Source: an uncultured Bacteroidales bacterium (lineage in GTDB: Bacteria; Bacteroidota; Bacteroidia; Bacteroidales; UBA4417). Taken from it: a DNA stretch of 37,168 bases. The position numbers were made by a program, and so were the translations under genes. Location: contig CAJAXK010000374.1 of assembly GCA_903946925.1 (NCBI GenBank), forward strand, positions 1 to 37,168, read 5' to 3'. This document shows positions 15,930 to 25,373 of this stretch, piece by piece (position 1 is the stretch's first letter; each line of letters starts with the position of its first letter). The notes beneath the pieces were generated by a model. That model was given only the letters and a program-made list of their open reading frames with translations. It was not told the origin of the DNA and ran no database searches.

Positions 15930-16909
15930 GTTTACCCGAAATAAAATATTGCCCAGGTACATTAGCCGAGGGATTTGATACCTACAGCAGAACTTGCTTA
16001 AATAGGGTATTTCGGGGCAAAGCGGTGTATCATGTATTGCCTTATGATTCACCTGCTTCTAATCCTGAGACAGATGAATTATTCGAAGAAAACCGAAGAA
16101 ATATGTCTATCTCAGGAGTTCAGGAAAAATTTTCGGTTTTGCTTGAGAAGAACAAGTTGAGACTTATCAATGAGGGTGAGCGCGGTACTTATATACTAAA
16201 ACCAATTCCTAACGCAGGTAAAAATACAGATCAAATGCCGGCCAATGAGCACCTTACAATGCAAATTGCCCGTCAGGTTTATGGTATAGAAACTGCTGAA
16301 AATGCACTGATGTTTTTTAAAAATGGGGCTAAGGCATATATCACCAAGCGTTTTGATATAAATGAAAATGGCATTAAATTGGCTCAGGAAGATTTCGCAT
16401 CCCTTGCAGGCAGGACTCCTCAAACCCATGGAGAGCATTATAAGTATTTGGGGAATTATTTGGAGCTATTTCAATTAATGCAAACAAATGTACCTGCTTA
16501 CAAATTGGAAGCTACCAAGCTCTTGAAAGTACTGCTATTTAACTACCTGTTTTCAAATGGCGATGCTCACTTTAAAAACTTTTCGTTGCTCGAAACCTCG
16601 ATGGGAGATTTTCGTTTAAGTCCGGCTTATGACCTTTTAAATAGTCGTATTCATATTGACGATAAAGACTTTGCACTGGAAGACGGACTTTTACATAAAA
16701 GTTTAGCTCAAGGGAAAATTGGCAGACAATTTGCCATTCTTGCCGAGCAAGCAGGAATCGGTGAAAAGGTTTTTAATGGTATTTTTTCTATGATGCTTTC
16801 TCATTCAGAGGTTGTTAGGAAAATGACATCTTCATCATTCTTAAACGAAAACACAAAAAGCAACTACTTTCAGTCTTACCAATGGCGTTTAAAACAATTG
16901 ATGAAATAG
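15926..16909 (+). CDS. hipT: HipT-like serine/threonine kinase toxin
   Basis: 327 residues. MSISGVQEKF (60-69) is the Gly-rich-loop segment with the S61-I-S63 pair that is autophosphorylated in HipT. Catalytic D213 and N218 lie in NGDAHFKN, and the metal-binding D236 in SPAYDLL. All key kinase residues are present, so the toxin should be active. It lacks the N-terminal subdomain of full-length HipA, supplied here by the preceding gene. HipT of E. coli phosphorylates tryptophanyl-tRNA synthetase; the target here is unknown. The operon sits directly right of the cassette array. Confidence 0.87.
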   Translation: MSLPEIKYCPGTLAEGFDTYSRTCLNRVFRGKAVYHVLPYDSPASNPETDELFEENRRNMSISGVQEKFSVLLEKNKLRLINEGERGTYILKPIPNAGKNTDQMPANEHLTMQIARQVYGIETAENALMFFKNGAKAYITKRFDINENGIKLAQEDFASLAGRTPQTHGEHYKYLGNYLELFQLMQTNVPAYKLEATKLLKVLLFNYLFSNGDAHFKNFSLLETSMGDFRLSPAYDLLNSRIHIDDKDFALEDGLLHKSLAQGKIGRQFAILAEQAGIGEKVFNGIFSMMLSHSEVVRKMTSSSFLNENTKSNYFQSYQWRLKQLMK

Positions 16910-16929
16910 TGAGTTAAAAACTATAGGCC

Positions 16930-16984
16930 AACATCTGTGCCTCCGTAGTTTTGTTTTTTATAGGGTTACAGGAGTGGACTCATC
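16930..16984. repeat. Right-end fragment of the fold-back repeat family
   Basis: TGTGCCTCCGTAGTTTTG followed by ACAGGAGTGGACTCA matches the right half of the family (compare CTCCGTGGTTTTC ... AGACTCA at 20275-20321). No left half is seen, so this is a truncated copy between hipT and the tmRNA. Confidence 0.65.
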
Positions 16985-17113
16985 ATTATTTGCAAAAACA
17001 CGTAATATGCTTTACATCAATGTGCTACATAAGTTTGTGGATAAATCGGATAGGGTATTTAGATATGATTATCTGTTTTTTTAAAAAGTGGGAAAACCAA
17101 TTGGAATTGGCAC

Positions 17114-17121
17114 TATCTTTG
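17114..17121 (+). promoter_or_regulatory. -7 box of the tmRNA promoter
   Basis: TATCTTTG fits TAnnTTTG and lies 22 bp before the mature tmRNA 5' end. No clear -33 TTG at the expected spacing. Confidence 0.5.
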
Positions 17122-17143
17122 CAGTCCTTTAGAAGCACAATCA

Positions 17144-17520
17144 GGGGCTGACCGGTTTTGACAGCAAGGACAGTGGGATTGTAAGCATGCCGGGACTTTG
17201 AGTGAATGGCCCGTTAAAACCAAACACCCGCGCCAACTAAATGGCAACAATTACGATTACGCATTAGCCGCTTAATCACAGAATTAACCTGCTAATTGTC
17301 CTCCGGGAAGCCTCGCCATCCGGCGTCCCGCTCAAGGGCATCGAAAAGGGAAGGATAAGGTTGCCGGAGTCCTGACGGCAGCTCGAAAACCAAAGGGAAT
17401 AAGGCATGGATTGGGTGGCTTTTTGCCGGTTTATGCACGACAATCAACTAAAAGCTAAGCATGTAGAAAGCGGTTTTGCTGCTTGTTTGGACCCGGGTTC
17501 GACTCCCGGCAGCTCCACCA
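17144..17520 (+). ncRNA. ssrA: Transfer-messenger RNA (tmRNA)
   Basis: 377 nt. The 5' end GGGGCUG pairs with the 3' CAGCUCC (one G-U), followed by ACCA with an encoded CCA; the T-arm GGGTTCGACTCCC is intact. The tag reading frame at 17243-17275 reads GNNYDYALAA then TAA, close to tags of other Bacteroidota (GETNYALAA type). It rescues stalled ribosomes and marks the nascent chain for proteolysis; SmpB is not in this window. A strong hairpin follows. Confidence 0.97.
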
Positions 17521-17540
17521 GAAAGTAAAAATATGTAAGA

Positions 17541-17575
17541 CAAAGCATTGTATATGTTGCATATACGATGCTTTG
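17541..17575 (+). terminator. Hairpin terminator after ssrA
   Basis: CAAAGCATTGTATATG - TTG - CATATACGATGCTTTG is a 16-bp stem with one G-U pair and a 3-nt loop, 20 bp after the tmRNA CCA. The T-tract is weak. Confidence 0.75.
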
Positions 17576-17712
17576 TGCTTTAATTCCAACAGCTTTTAAA
17601 TGTATTTTGATCTAAAAATGAAGTGCCTTGAAATTATCCTACCATAAACAATGATGGTACAAGCCCTCGATAAACAGTAATTCTAAGTTTGACCAACAGC
17701 TTTTCTGCAACA

Positions 17713-18633
17713 TTAATCCTTTATACACCTGACAGATAATCCCATATAACAGTCAATAAAACCCCGATATAAATTGTATTCATATCCATTTGTTCTCCGG
17801 GTCCAGGCCCCATTTCCAGGAAACTCTGATGAAGTCCACCAGTCACCGAAATAATCAAGATAAAAAAAAACACCATCACCATATCCACGATTTCCACCCG
17901 GAAGGGCAGTAAACCCAACTTCGTTGGTTGCACCAGAATTATTTGGCCAATGTGACATACCAGTTTCCCGAAGTTTACTTCCGGCAAAATATTCGCCACC
18001 TAAATAAGTTGTCAGTACCTTCCATTCTGCATCTGTTGGAACATGCCAACCTGCAGGGGCAAGTTTCCCTGTATTCACTGCATACCAGTTATACATGCCT
18101 CCATAAATATTTTTATTATTGATTGAATCATTATTGTACCAGCAATAAGCAGGCGTGGTCAGATTCAACCATGTATTGTTATCAATTATTAAAGGTATCT
18201 GTGTGCCATCATTAAACCTGGTTACCTTTAAATTCGCACCCATCCATACCTGATTACCTATGACAATTTCATTATACACATTGCCATCAATGTCAGTTAC
18301 AGTGTTTAGTGTAAGTATATTTATCCGAACTGTCTTGCTTATGGATTTATATGTTATAGAATCCGCGGGTTTAAAATCCACCTTTAATTCCTGATTTGCC
18401 CCAACACTTAAAATTGTGCCTTTTGGGGGTGAATAACGAAAAATACCTGCTACATCCGCCGTAGCATTTAATTGTAAAGCACTTAGTGGTACGACAAAAC
18501 TAATATCTGCCGGATTTGACCAGGTTATTGCTGGATTTAATTTAGAAGGGGCTTCGTCTTTCTTACAGCTAAATGCCAGTATGAATAATAAGGGAGTAAT
18601 TATTAAAGAAAAAAGACATGTTTTAGTTTTCAT
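17713..18633 (-). CDS. FISUMP-domain lipoprotein
   Basis: 306 residues from the ATG at 18633 (MKTKTCLF); an in-frame ATG at 18645 lies four codons upstream. A lipoprotein signal ends at a Cys in LAFSCKK, so the protein is probably on the cell surface or outer membrane. An Ig-like region (about 35-110) is followed by the Fibrobacter succinogenes major paralogous (FISUMP) domain: VTDIDGNVYNEIVIGNQVWM, AGWHVPTDAEW, VGFTALPGGNRG, GLSVRCIKD. Function of this domain is unknown. Paralogous to the next gene upstream (18784-19758), same strand. Confidence 0.85.
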   Translation of the reverse strand: MKTKTCLFSLIITPLLFILAFSCKKDEAPSKLNPAITWSNPADISFVVPLSALQLNATADVAGIFRYSPPKGTILSVGANQELKVDFKPADSITYKSISKTVRINILTLNTVTDIDGNVYNEIVIGNQVWMGANLKVTRFNDGTQIPLIIDNNTWLNLTTPAYCWYNNDSINNKNIYGGMYNWYAVNTGKLAPAGWHVPTDAEWKVLTTYLGGEYFAGSKLRETGMSHWPNNSGATNEVGFTALPGGNRGYGDGVFFYLDYFGDWWTSSEFPGNGAWTRRTNGYEYNLYRGFIDCYMGLSVRCIKD

Positions 18634-18758
18634 TCTATTACACATATTGATATTTATCTAATTTTTATACGATGCTAATCCTTGAAAAATTCTACATTAC
18701 CTCTCCCTTTGGTTCTCACTTGTATGTTTCATTAAATTTAATCCTTCACTAGAAAGCT

Positions 18759-18793
18759 AAAAGAATAATTTCTTGTAAAGAAATTATTCTTTT
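18759..18793 (-). terminator. Perfect 16-bp hairpin overlapping the stop of the type IX-sorted FISUMP gene
   Basis: AAAAGAATAATTTCTT - GTA - AAGAAATTATTCTTTT, all 16 pairs perfect. It includes the stop codon (18784-18786) of the upstream minus-strand gene and gives a short run of U on that strand, so it probably ends that transcript. Confidence 0.75.
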
Positions 18794-19758
18794 ATTAGTT
18801 TCCTGTATAACAACCAATCTATTCCTTTTAGTTTGATTATATAAATCCCTTTACCTAAATCACTTATATCAATTTCATTTGTGCCGCTTGTTAGGTCTCT
18901 CTGATAAACGCAATTCCCCAGGCTACTATATATTGAAACCTTAAAGCCCGACCTTTCAGAACAGTTAATAAAAAATCTGTCGCTGGCAGGATTAGGATAA
19001 ATCCTCATTTCATTTTGATTAATTATCTCATTTGTTTGTTGTGCCGTTGAATCTTTTATACAACGAATGCTGTACCCATCCCGCTTTGTATTAAAGTAGC
19101 TTCTGTTTAGAGTAGATTTGTTAGCTTGCAAATATCGAATCCATGATGACTCCGCATTATAATCGGTAGAACTCCACCAAAAGCCTGAGTAATGTATGTA
19201 TTGTGGATAATTTTGCATAACTCGGAAGCCACCGGGAAGGGCTGTAAAGCCACTACTGTTATTACTTGCCTGGTCATTACCAATATTCCCGGGATCCCAG
19301 GATTTTGTCCATTCCGACGTAGATGCCAATGATTTTCCGATATCTTCAGCAATACCCATAAAAGCATACCCATTATTTATAAGGTAATCGGAGAGGGCAG
19401 TCCATTCTGCATCACTGGGTACATGCCAACCTACCGGACTGATTATTCGGGCATCGGAAACAGCAAAATAATTATATAACCTTCCGTAATTTGCAATAAA
19501 GGTGGGTGAAATTAAATACTCATCATAAGCCCCGGTTGTAAGAGTATCCCATTCTGAGGGTTTAAAGATATAAGGAATTGGCACACCATTCCGGTAATGC
19601 GTTACTCTTAAATTTTCTTTCATCCAAACTTGTGTACCAATTGTTACGGTATTATAAACATTACCGTCGTAATCAGTAACTGTTTGTGCTTGATTTCTAA
19701 TTGCTAATGATGTAATCCCTACAATAAGCAGAAATATTTTTTTTAGGATTGCTTTCAT
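18784..19758 (-). CDS. FISUMP-domain protein with type IX secretion sorting domain
   Basis: 324 residues. Signal peptide about 1-24 (ending NQAQ). FISUMP domain about 26-235: VTDYDGNVYNTVTIGTQVWM, VGWHVPSDAEW, SGFTALPGGFR, GYSIRCIKD. The C-terminal ~75 residues are a Por/T9SS type A sorting domain (EMRIYPNPASDRFFIN ... DISDLGKGIYIIKLK), so the product is expected to be exported across the outer membrane and attached or released. Tandem paralogue of the lipoprotein gene that follows on the minus strand; the two use different routes to the surface. Confidence 0.87.
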   Translation of the reverse strand: MKAILKKIFLLIVGITSLAIRNQAQTVTDYDGNVYNTVTIGTQVWMKENLRVTHYRNGVPIPYIFKPSEWDTLTTGAYDEYLISPTFIANYGRLYNYFAVSDARIISPVGWHVPSDAEWTALSDYLINNGYAFMGIAEDIGKSLASTSEWTKSWDPGNIGNDQASNNSSGFTALPGGFRVMQNYPQYIHYSGFWWSSTDYNAESSWIRYLQANKSTLNRSYFNTKRDGYSIRCIKDSTAQQTNEIINQNEMRIYPNPASDRFFINCSERSGFKVSIYSSLGNCVYQRDLTSGTNEIDISDLGKGIYIIKLKGIDWLLYRKLIKE

Positions 19759-19823
19759 TTATGCTTTCAATTTTTATACAGTTGTCAAGCTTTTAGTCAA
19801 AATCATTTTAACTATGCCAACTA

Positions 19824-20003
19824 TTATCCCATCCCACTACTTCTCAAAAAAAGCTGATGTTGTTTTTCAATTTCTATGATTTCATCTTCTGTCAAATCCT
19901 TGAATTCTTTTTCCTGTGCCTTTCTGGATAATGTACTGTTGTTTTGATCCAGGAAACTAATAAGCAGCACATTTCTCAGTCGGGATAAATCAGTGAAAAT
20001 TAG
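19824..20003 (-). pseudogene. Possible 3' gene remnant
   Basis: On the minus strand about 59 codons read FTDLSRLRNVLLISFLD ... KEFKDLTEDEIIEIEKQH and stop at 19824-19826. The composition is protein-like but there is no ATG and a stop lies just upstream. I recognise no family. It could be a short GTG-started gene or the end of a lost gene. Confidence 0.3.
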
Positions 20004-20118
20004 TTATTAACCAACTTGTTTTATGAAAAACGGGTATCGCAAAGGTATGAGAAAAATGATTAATGTTTGTGAAAGTACTTATAACAAGAGGTAATATGGA
20101 ATTATATTTATTTTGAGA

Positions 20119-20321
20119 TTGACTCCACTCCGAAAAGTCTTTTTTGCCACTAAGCCACTGAATCTCTAAGATTACTCACAATTGCTTATTCTTTAGGTGT
20201 TCGAGATATCGCTTCGCTAAGTTCACCAAGTTTATAGTGCTGATTAACAATACTTAGTGTACCCTGTGTCCTCCGAGCCTCCGTGGTTTTCTTTTTTTTA
20301 GGTTTTTCGGAATAGACTCAA
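20119..20321. repeat. Fold-back repeat element, copy 3 (long form)
   Basis: Ends TTGACTCCACTCCGAAAA and TTTTCGGAATAGACTCAA are inverted repeats. About 50 bp longer than the short copies, with extra sequence inside (TTCGAGATATCGCTTCG). Confidence 0.88.
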
Positions 20322-20759
20322 GATTAAGGTGGATTAAGATTGTATCTGAAAATGAATTTCAATCCCTCATTTGTGCGTAGAATGGATTTATGCACATTCG
20401 GAAAGGTAAATGGTGATTTATTGTTTAAACGATTTGTAAAGTGTTAAATCATAATTCTTCACAAGAGCTAACGATTCAAATATCTTGATCCAACTATTCG
20501 ATATGAAACTTTAGTTTTCGCTCATTCCGAAGTAATTTGCACTTTTGGGCTACCATGCATTTTTGTTAACTACCCTCAGGATTCATGCTATAACACTATC
20601 AATTTCTTCCCTTAAAACAAGAATTTTAAGAAAAAATCAAAATTGCCTATCAAAAATGTATTACCTTTTGTAACTTTTTCCGATTAATTTGTTTATCATT
20701 GTATTTAGTTTCTTAAATATGATGTAACCTTAACCTAATCTTAAACCAAATCCAAACCT
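20322..20759. other. Intergenic leader, nothing recognised
   Basis: 438 bp, AT-rich. No open frame, RNA gene or repeat that I can support. It precedes the large CARDB protein gene and should hold its promoter, but no clean TAnnTTTG box was found. Confidence 0.4.
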
Positions 20760-23717
20760 ATGAAAAAGAATTACTTTTTACTTTTATTGCTATTTGCAGC
20801 AGCTTTCTCGTTAAAAGCTCAAGACAAAGCTATCAGCCCTTCGTATGTAGGGGTTGGGCAATACCATGGACTTTCTTTGCCTTTGCGCGATATTCCGGCT
20901 TTAACTGCTGATGAATACGAAAAAATGGAGATTGATGCCGCGAAACCTCGCAACGAAGAAATCCGTGAAAGGCTATATCCTTTTGAATCAACCGCTTTGC
21001 CAAAAGGCGACGACCCAGCCTGGCAGCGCGACTTGGGGAAAGTGCAGCCTCCTAAAGCGCCGATCGTTTCATTCGACGGACAAACTTCCCCTTATTTCCC
21101 TCCCGATTGTAACGGAGCTACCGGCCCAAACCATTTTATGCAAACCATCAATTCGGTTTATGCTATTTATTCAAAAACGGGTACCTTGGTTGCAGGCCCA
21201 ACAAACCTAAACTTGCTTTTTGGAAGTGTTACAGGTGCAACCTGCAACGATGGCGACCCTGTTGTGCTTTACGACGAACAAGCCGACAGATGGTTGGTTG
21301 TTGAATTCTCGATTTGCGGGGCAAATGATTATATGCTTTTTGCCGTTTCGCAAACCAACGACCCAACAGGAGCCTGGCATCGCTATTCCTTTGATGTTGA
21401 CGATATGCCCGATTACGAAAAAATCGGTATCTGGGGCGATGGCTATTACATGGGGACAAATAACGCCGCTGCCGGCAAAAAAGACATTTATGTAGTTGAA
21501 AGGAACAAGATGCTCAGCGGCCTTACCGCCCAAATGGTTGGTTTCGATAATGCTTGGAGGCCAACAACCATCGATGGTTTTATGTGCGTTCCGCCAGTTG
21601 ATAATGATGGGACTTTGGCACCTGCCGGAAGCCCAGGATTGTTTATTACAATAAATGATGATGCTATTGCCGGAGGAGCCGACCAATTGTGGATTTATGA
21701 ACTTGCAGTCAACTGGACAACTCCAACCTCATCAACTTTCAACAGGGTTCAACAATTAGGAGTACCAGCATTCGACAGCAATTTTGGCAATAACTGGACA
21801 AATATCAAGCAGCCGGGAACTACCCAGGAATTGGATGCCATACCACAAGTTGTTATGAATGCACCTCAATACCGCAATTTTGGAACTTATCAAACCCTGG
21901 TTTGTTGCCATACCGTTGATGTTGATGCCACCGATCATGCTGGTGTGCGCTGGTACGAATTGCGCAAAACAACCGGAACTTGGAGTTTGCGCCAATCAGG
22001 CACGTATGCACCGGATGCACATTCGCGCTGGATGGGAAGCATCAGGCTCAATGGCCAAAACGAACTTGGTTTAGGTTACTCTATTTCGAGCAGCACCGTT
22101 TATCCCGGAATCCGCTATACAGGTCAATCAGCAACTGCTTATGCTGCCGGTACAGGAACACTCGACCTTGCCGAACAAACAATAACTACCGGTGCTTATT
22201 CGCAATCCACTTATGAGCGCTGGGGCGATTATGCTTCAATTAGCATTGATCCAGTTGACGACAAAACATTTTGGTTCACAACTGAATATATTGGTGCAAG
22301 CAATGCCCGCAAAACGCGTATTGCATCATTTCAGGTAGGTTCGGCCCCTGCTGGGATTGACCTAACAACATTAACCCAGTCAGTAAGCCCTGCTTCTGTT
22401 TTGGTTGGTCAAACCACAACAGCTTCTTGTACCGTTAAAAACCAAGGAACTGCAGCTTCAGGTGCTTCAAACTTGAAATATTACCTCTCAACAGACAATA
22501 CATATAGTGCGGGGGATGTTCTTTTAGCTCCTGATGCGGTTGCTGCACTTGCAGCAGGTGCTTCTGCGGCTGTTAGCGAAATTGTTACAATTCCTGCTAG
22601 CACGGTTATTGGCACATATTACATTTTGTTTTTCGCCGATGCCGATGCTCAAGTAACCGAAACCAACGAAACCAATAACGTTGGAAGTTTTCAGATTACG
22701 GTTACATCCTCTGCCGGTGCGCCCGATCTTATTGTACAAAGCCCCGCCACAACCCCAACAACCGTTAGTGCAGGCGCAACAACCTCTGCTTCAGCAATTG
22801 TTAAAAACCAAGGTACAGCAGTTGCAGTTGCTTCTTCGTTAAAATATTACTTATCGGCAGATAACGCTTATGGTACCGGTGATGTTTACCTTGCCACTTC
22901 CGCTGTAGCATCGCTTGCCATAAACGCAACAGCAAATGTTAGTGGAGTACTCACGGTGCCTGCCAATACAGCAGCAGGCAATTGGTACATTTTGTTCTTC
23001 GCCGATGCCGATGCACAAGTTGTTGAAAGCAACGAAACCAATAATGTTGGTTCAGTGGTTATTACAGTCCCTTCAACAAGCCAAGGTTGCAACAGCACAA
23101 CACAGTATCCGAGCAAAGCACTTTCGCCAACAACTGCTTGGAAGAGCCAAACTGCAATCTATGCCGGTGAATTTACAGTTTTTAATGTCGTATTGGGCAG
23201 GGTTTACAATTTCTCCTATTGTTCCGCCGATGGTGCAACAGCTTCTTACAATTCGGAAATGACATTGAGGAACAAAACCACAAATGCGTTTATTGCATAT
23301 TCAAATGATTATTGTGGCGATGATGCCAAAATAATCTGGACCGCTACATTCACCGGTACGGTTAAACTTGTTACCACGGTTTCAGGATGCGGCACCAATA
23401 CCACCAATACCACGTTAAGGTATAAATATACAACCGCAAAAGCTGCTGAAGGTATTGAAGAAGTAGAGCCTGAATATTTGGTTTACCCTAACCCAACCAA
23501 TGGCAAAATTAGCGTTGAGGCCAGCAGCGGTTTCCAAAACACGAAACAAATCACTGTATATGATGTTTCGGGAAAACCTGTAAGATCAATCAATGTTCCT
23601 GAAAAGGCAGATAACATTTACAATTTTGACCTTAGCGATTGCGCTTCGGGCATGTACCTTGTGAAAATTATTGGCGCCGAAAAAACCGAACAATTTAAAG
23701 TAATGCTCAAAAAGTAA
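20760..23717 (+). CDS. Large secreted CARDB-repeat protein with type IX sorting domain
   Basis: 985 residues. Signal peptide 1-20 (LKAQ). Residues ~80-540 form a large region, probably beta-propeller-like, with SFDGQTSPYFPPDCNGATGPNH near the start; no catalytic motif recognised. Two CARDB-type Ig repeats follow (about 545-655 and 660-770), each with the pattern VKNQGTA ... LKYYLS ... YYILFFADADAQ, ending NETNNVGS. Then comes a pre-peptidase-like beta domain (about 775-895), and the C-terminal ~75 residues are a T9SS type A sorting domain (YLVYPNPTNGKISVE ... CASGMYLVKI). Expected on the cell surface or released, perhaps for adhesion or substrate binding; no enzyme activity can be assigned. 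Confidence 0.88.
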   Translation: MKKNYFLLLLLFAAAFSLKAQDKAISPSYVGVGQYHGLSLPLRDIPALTADEYEKMEIDAAKPRNEEIRERLYPFESTALPKGDDPAWQRDLGKVQPPKAPIVSFDGQTSPYFPPDCNGATGPNHFMQTINSVYAIYSKTGTLVAGPTNLNLLFGSVTGATCNDGDPVVLYDEQADRWLVVEFSICGANDYMLFAVSQTNDPTGAWHRYSFDVDDMPDYEKIGIWGDGYYMGTNNAAAGKKDIYVVERNKMLSGLTAQMVGFDNAWRPTTIDGFMCVPPVDNDGTLAPAGSPGLFITINDDAIAGGADQLWIYELAVNWTTPTSSTFNRVQQLGVPAFDSNFGNNWTNIKQPGTTQELDAIPQVVMNAPQYRNFGTYQTLVCCHTVDVDATDHAGVRWYELRKTTGTWSLRQSGTYAPDAHSRWMGSIRLNGQNELGLGYSISSSTVYPGIRYTGQSATAYAAGTGTLDLAEQTITTGAYSQSTYERWGDYASISIDPVDDKTFWFTTEYIGASNARKTRIASFQVGSAPAGIDLTTLTQSVSPASVLVGQTTTASCTVKNQGTAASGASNLKYYLSTDNTYSAGDVLLAPDAVAALAAGASAAVSEIVTIPASTVIGTYYILFFADADAQVTETNETNNVGSFQITVTSSAGAPDLIVQSPATTPTTVSAGATTSASAIVKNQGTAVAVASSLKYYLSADNAYGTGDVYLATSAVASLAINATANVSGVLTVPANTAAGNWYILFFADADAQVVESNETNNVGSVVITVPSTSQGCNSTTQYPSKALSPTTAWKSQTAIYAGEFTVFNVVLGRVYNFSYCSADGATASYNSEMTLRNKTTNAFIAYSNDYCGDDAKIIWTATFTGTVKLVTTVSGCGTNTTNTTLRYKYTTAKAAEGIEEVEPEYLVYPNPTNGKISVEASSGFQNTKQITVYDVSGKPVRSINVPEKADNIYNFDLSDCASGMYLVKIIGAEKTEQFKVMLKK

Positions 23718-23726
23718 ACTGAAAAA

Positions 23727-23880
23727 TTGAGTCCACTCCGATAACCTTTAAAATAAAGAATCGCCACTAAGACACTAGAAACAAAGGTTCACAAAGCATC
23801 GTTATTCAATGCTATATACTTAGTGAAACTTAGAGGCTGTGTGCCTTTGTGGCGAAAAAAGAATTATCGGAACAGACTAA
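23727..23880. repeat. Fold-back repeat element, copy 4
   Basis: Ends TTGAGTCCACTCCGATAA and TTATCGGAACAGACTAA are inverted repeats. The interior is CGCCACTAAGACACTAG ... TGCCTTTGTGGCG. It lies 9 bp after the CARDB gene stop and before its likely terminator. Confidence 0.9.
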
Positions 23881-23896
23881 AAATTAAAATTATAAA

Positions 23897-23934
23897 AGCT
23901 GTCCTGTTCAATGCAGGGCGGCTTTTTCTTTTTT
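23897..23934 (+). terminator. Rho-independent-type terminator
   Basis: AGCTGTCCTG - TTCAATG - CAGGGCGGCT forms a 10-bp stem (two G-U), followed directly by TTTTCTTTTTT. Confidence 0.85.
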
Positions 23935-23962
23935 AGGAGAGCCTACATTCAATTTTCTGTTT

Positions 23963-23970
23963 TACCTTCG
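23963..23970 (+). promoter_or_regulatory. Probable -7 box of the mpl gene
   Basis: TACCTTCG is one base from TAnnTTTG and lies 27 bp before the mpl ATG. Confidence 0.4.
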
Positions 23971-23997
23971 CACATCGAATAAAAACGCTTTTTTGCC

Positions 23998-25365
23998 ATG
24001 ACCAAAAATAGGATACATTTTATAGCCATTGGCGGAAGCGCCATGCACAACCTCGCTATTGCACTGCACCTCAAAGGATATGAGGTTACAGGATCGGATG
24101 ATGAAATTTTTGATCCGGCCCGTGGCAGATTGGATTCGTATGGATTATTACCTGAAACTTTTGGCTGGTTTCCAGAAAAATTGGATTCAAGCATTGATTC
24201 CATTATTCTTGGGATGCATGCCAGGGGCGACAATCCCGAATTGGCCAAAGCTAAACAACTCGGGTTAAAAATCTATTCTTATCCTGAGTTTTTATATGAA
24301 CAGAGCAAGGACAAACTATGTGTTGTAATTGGTGGCAGCCATGGCAAAACTACCATAACGGCCATGATACTGCATGTTTTGCACCATTGCGATGTGGATA
24401 CCGATTACATGGTCGGAGCCAAACTCGAAGGCTTTGATGTGATGGTAAGGTTGACAGAAGCTGCAAAAATTATGGTTTTCGAGGGCGACGAATACCTTAC
24501 ATCTGCACTCGACCCCAGACCAAAATTCCATCTTTACAAGCCTGATATTGCTTTGGTGAGCGGTATTGCCTGGGACCATATAAATGTTTTCCCCGCATTC
24601 GATATGTATATAGATCAGTTCAGGATTTTTATGCAAATGGTGCCTGATTCCGGAGCTTTGATCTTTTGCAACGATGATAAGGAAGTGCAAAAAGTAGCCG
24701 GATCAATTACCAGGGAAATGAAAAAATTCCCTTATTCGGTACCTGAGCATAAAGTTGTGGAAGGGAAAACTATTCTTGTAACCAACGAAGGGGAATTCCA
24801 ACTAAAGATTTTTGGCAAACATAACCTAATGAACCTTGAGGGGGCACGATTGGTTTGTAATCAATTAAATATCAGTAATCTCGATTTTTATAATGCTATT
24901 TCTTCTTTCAGCGGCGCATCCAACAGGCTGGAACTTATTGCCCAAAAAGCAGGTTTTAATGCGTATCGCGATTTCGCCCATGCACCTTCAAAATTAACAG
25001 CTACAATTAGCGCGGTAAAAGAACAATTCCCAAAACGCAGGTTGGTGTCTTGTTTCGAATTGCACACTTTTAGCAGCCTGAACAAGGATTTTCTGAACCA
25101 ATATGCAGGTTGCATGGAAAAAGCGGATTTGGCAATTGTTTACTTCTCCACACATGCACTGGAATTGAAAAAGCTTCCAATGCTAGTATCCACCGATATA
25201 GAACAAGCTTTTCAGAAGCCGGGGATGTTGGTTTTTTCAAACACAAAAGAGTTTCAAGAATTTCTGATGAATGAAAAATGGGGAGGTTCAAACCTGCTTT
25301 TGATGAGTTCGGGTAATTTTGATGGCCTTCAGGTGAAAGCTTTTGCCGAGGGTTTAAACCTTTGA
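23998..25365 (+). CDS. mpl: UDP-N-acetylmuramate:tripeptide ligase (Mpl), Mur ligase family
   Basis: 455 residues, the normal size for Mpl. N-terminal UDP-binding fold (FIAIGGSAMHNLA, 8-20), ATP P-loop GGSHGKTT (112-119), the central EGDEY (Mpl/MurC-like EADEY), and a late FAHAPSKL matching the Mur ligase DY/FAHHP motif. Mpl joins the recycled tripeptide L-Ala-D-Glu-meso-DAP to UDP-MurNAc, returning wall fragments to peptidoglycan synthesis in the cytoplasm. A specialised MurC cannot be fully excluded, but the GDEY and HINVF details favour Mpl. Single gene between a terminator and a convergent lipoprotein gene 8 bp away. Confidence 0.85.
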   Translation: MTKNRIHFIAIGGSAMHNLAIALHLKGYEVTGSDDEIFDPARGRLDSYGLLPETFGWFPEKLDSSIDSIILGMHARGDNPELAKAKQLGLKIYSYPEFLYEQSKDKLCVVIGGSHGKTTITAMILHVLHHCDVDTDYMVGAKLEGFDVMVRLTEAAKIMVFEGDEYLTSALDPRPKFHLYKPDIALVSGIAWDHINVFPAFDMYIDQFRIFMQMVPDSGALIFCNDDKEVQKVAGSITREMKKFPYSVPEHKVVEGKTILVTNEGEFQLKIFGKHNLMNLEGARLVCNQLNISNLDFYNAISSFSGASNRLELIAQKAGFNAYRDFAHAPSKLTATISAVKEQFPKRRLVSCFELHTFSSLNKDFLNQYAGCMEKADLAIVYFSTHALELKKLPMLVSTDIEQAFQKPGMLVFSNTKEFQEFLMNEKWGGSNLLLMSSGNFDGLQVKAFAEGLNL

Positions 25366-25373
25366 CTTTGAAA

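Noticed and set aside
16951-17151. 66-codon open frame before the tmRNA
   Set aside because: It covers a repeat fragment and the tmRNA promoter and runs into the tmRNA gene.
17144-17520. tmRNA as an integration site for a genomic island
   Set aside because: No duplicated tmRNA 3' end and no tyrosine integrase in the window; the cassette array lies on the 5' side with its own recombination sites.
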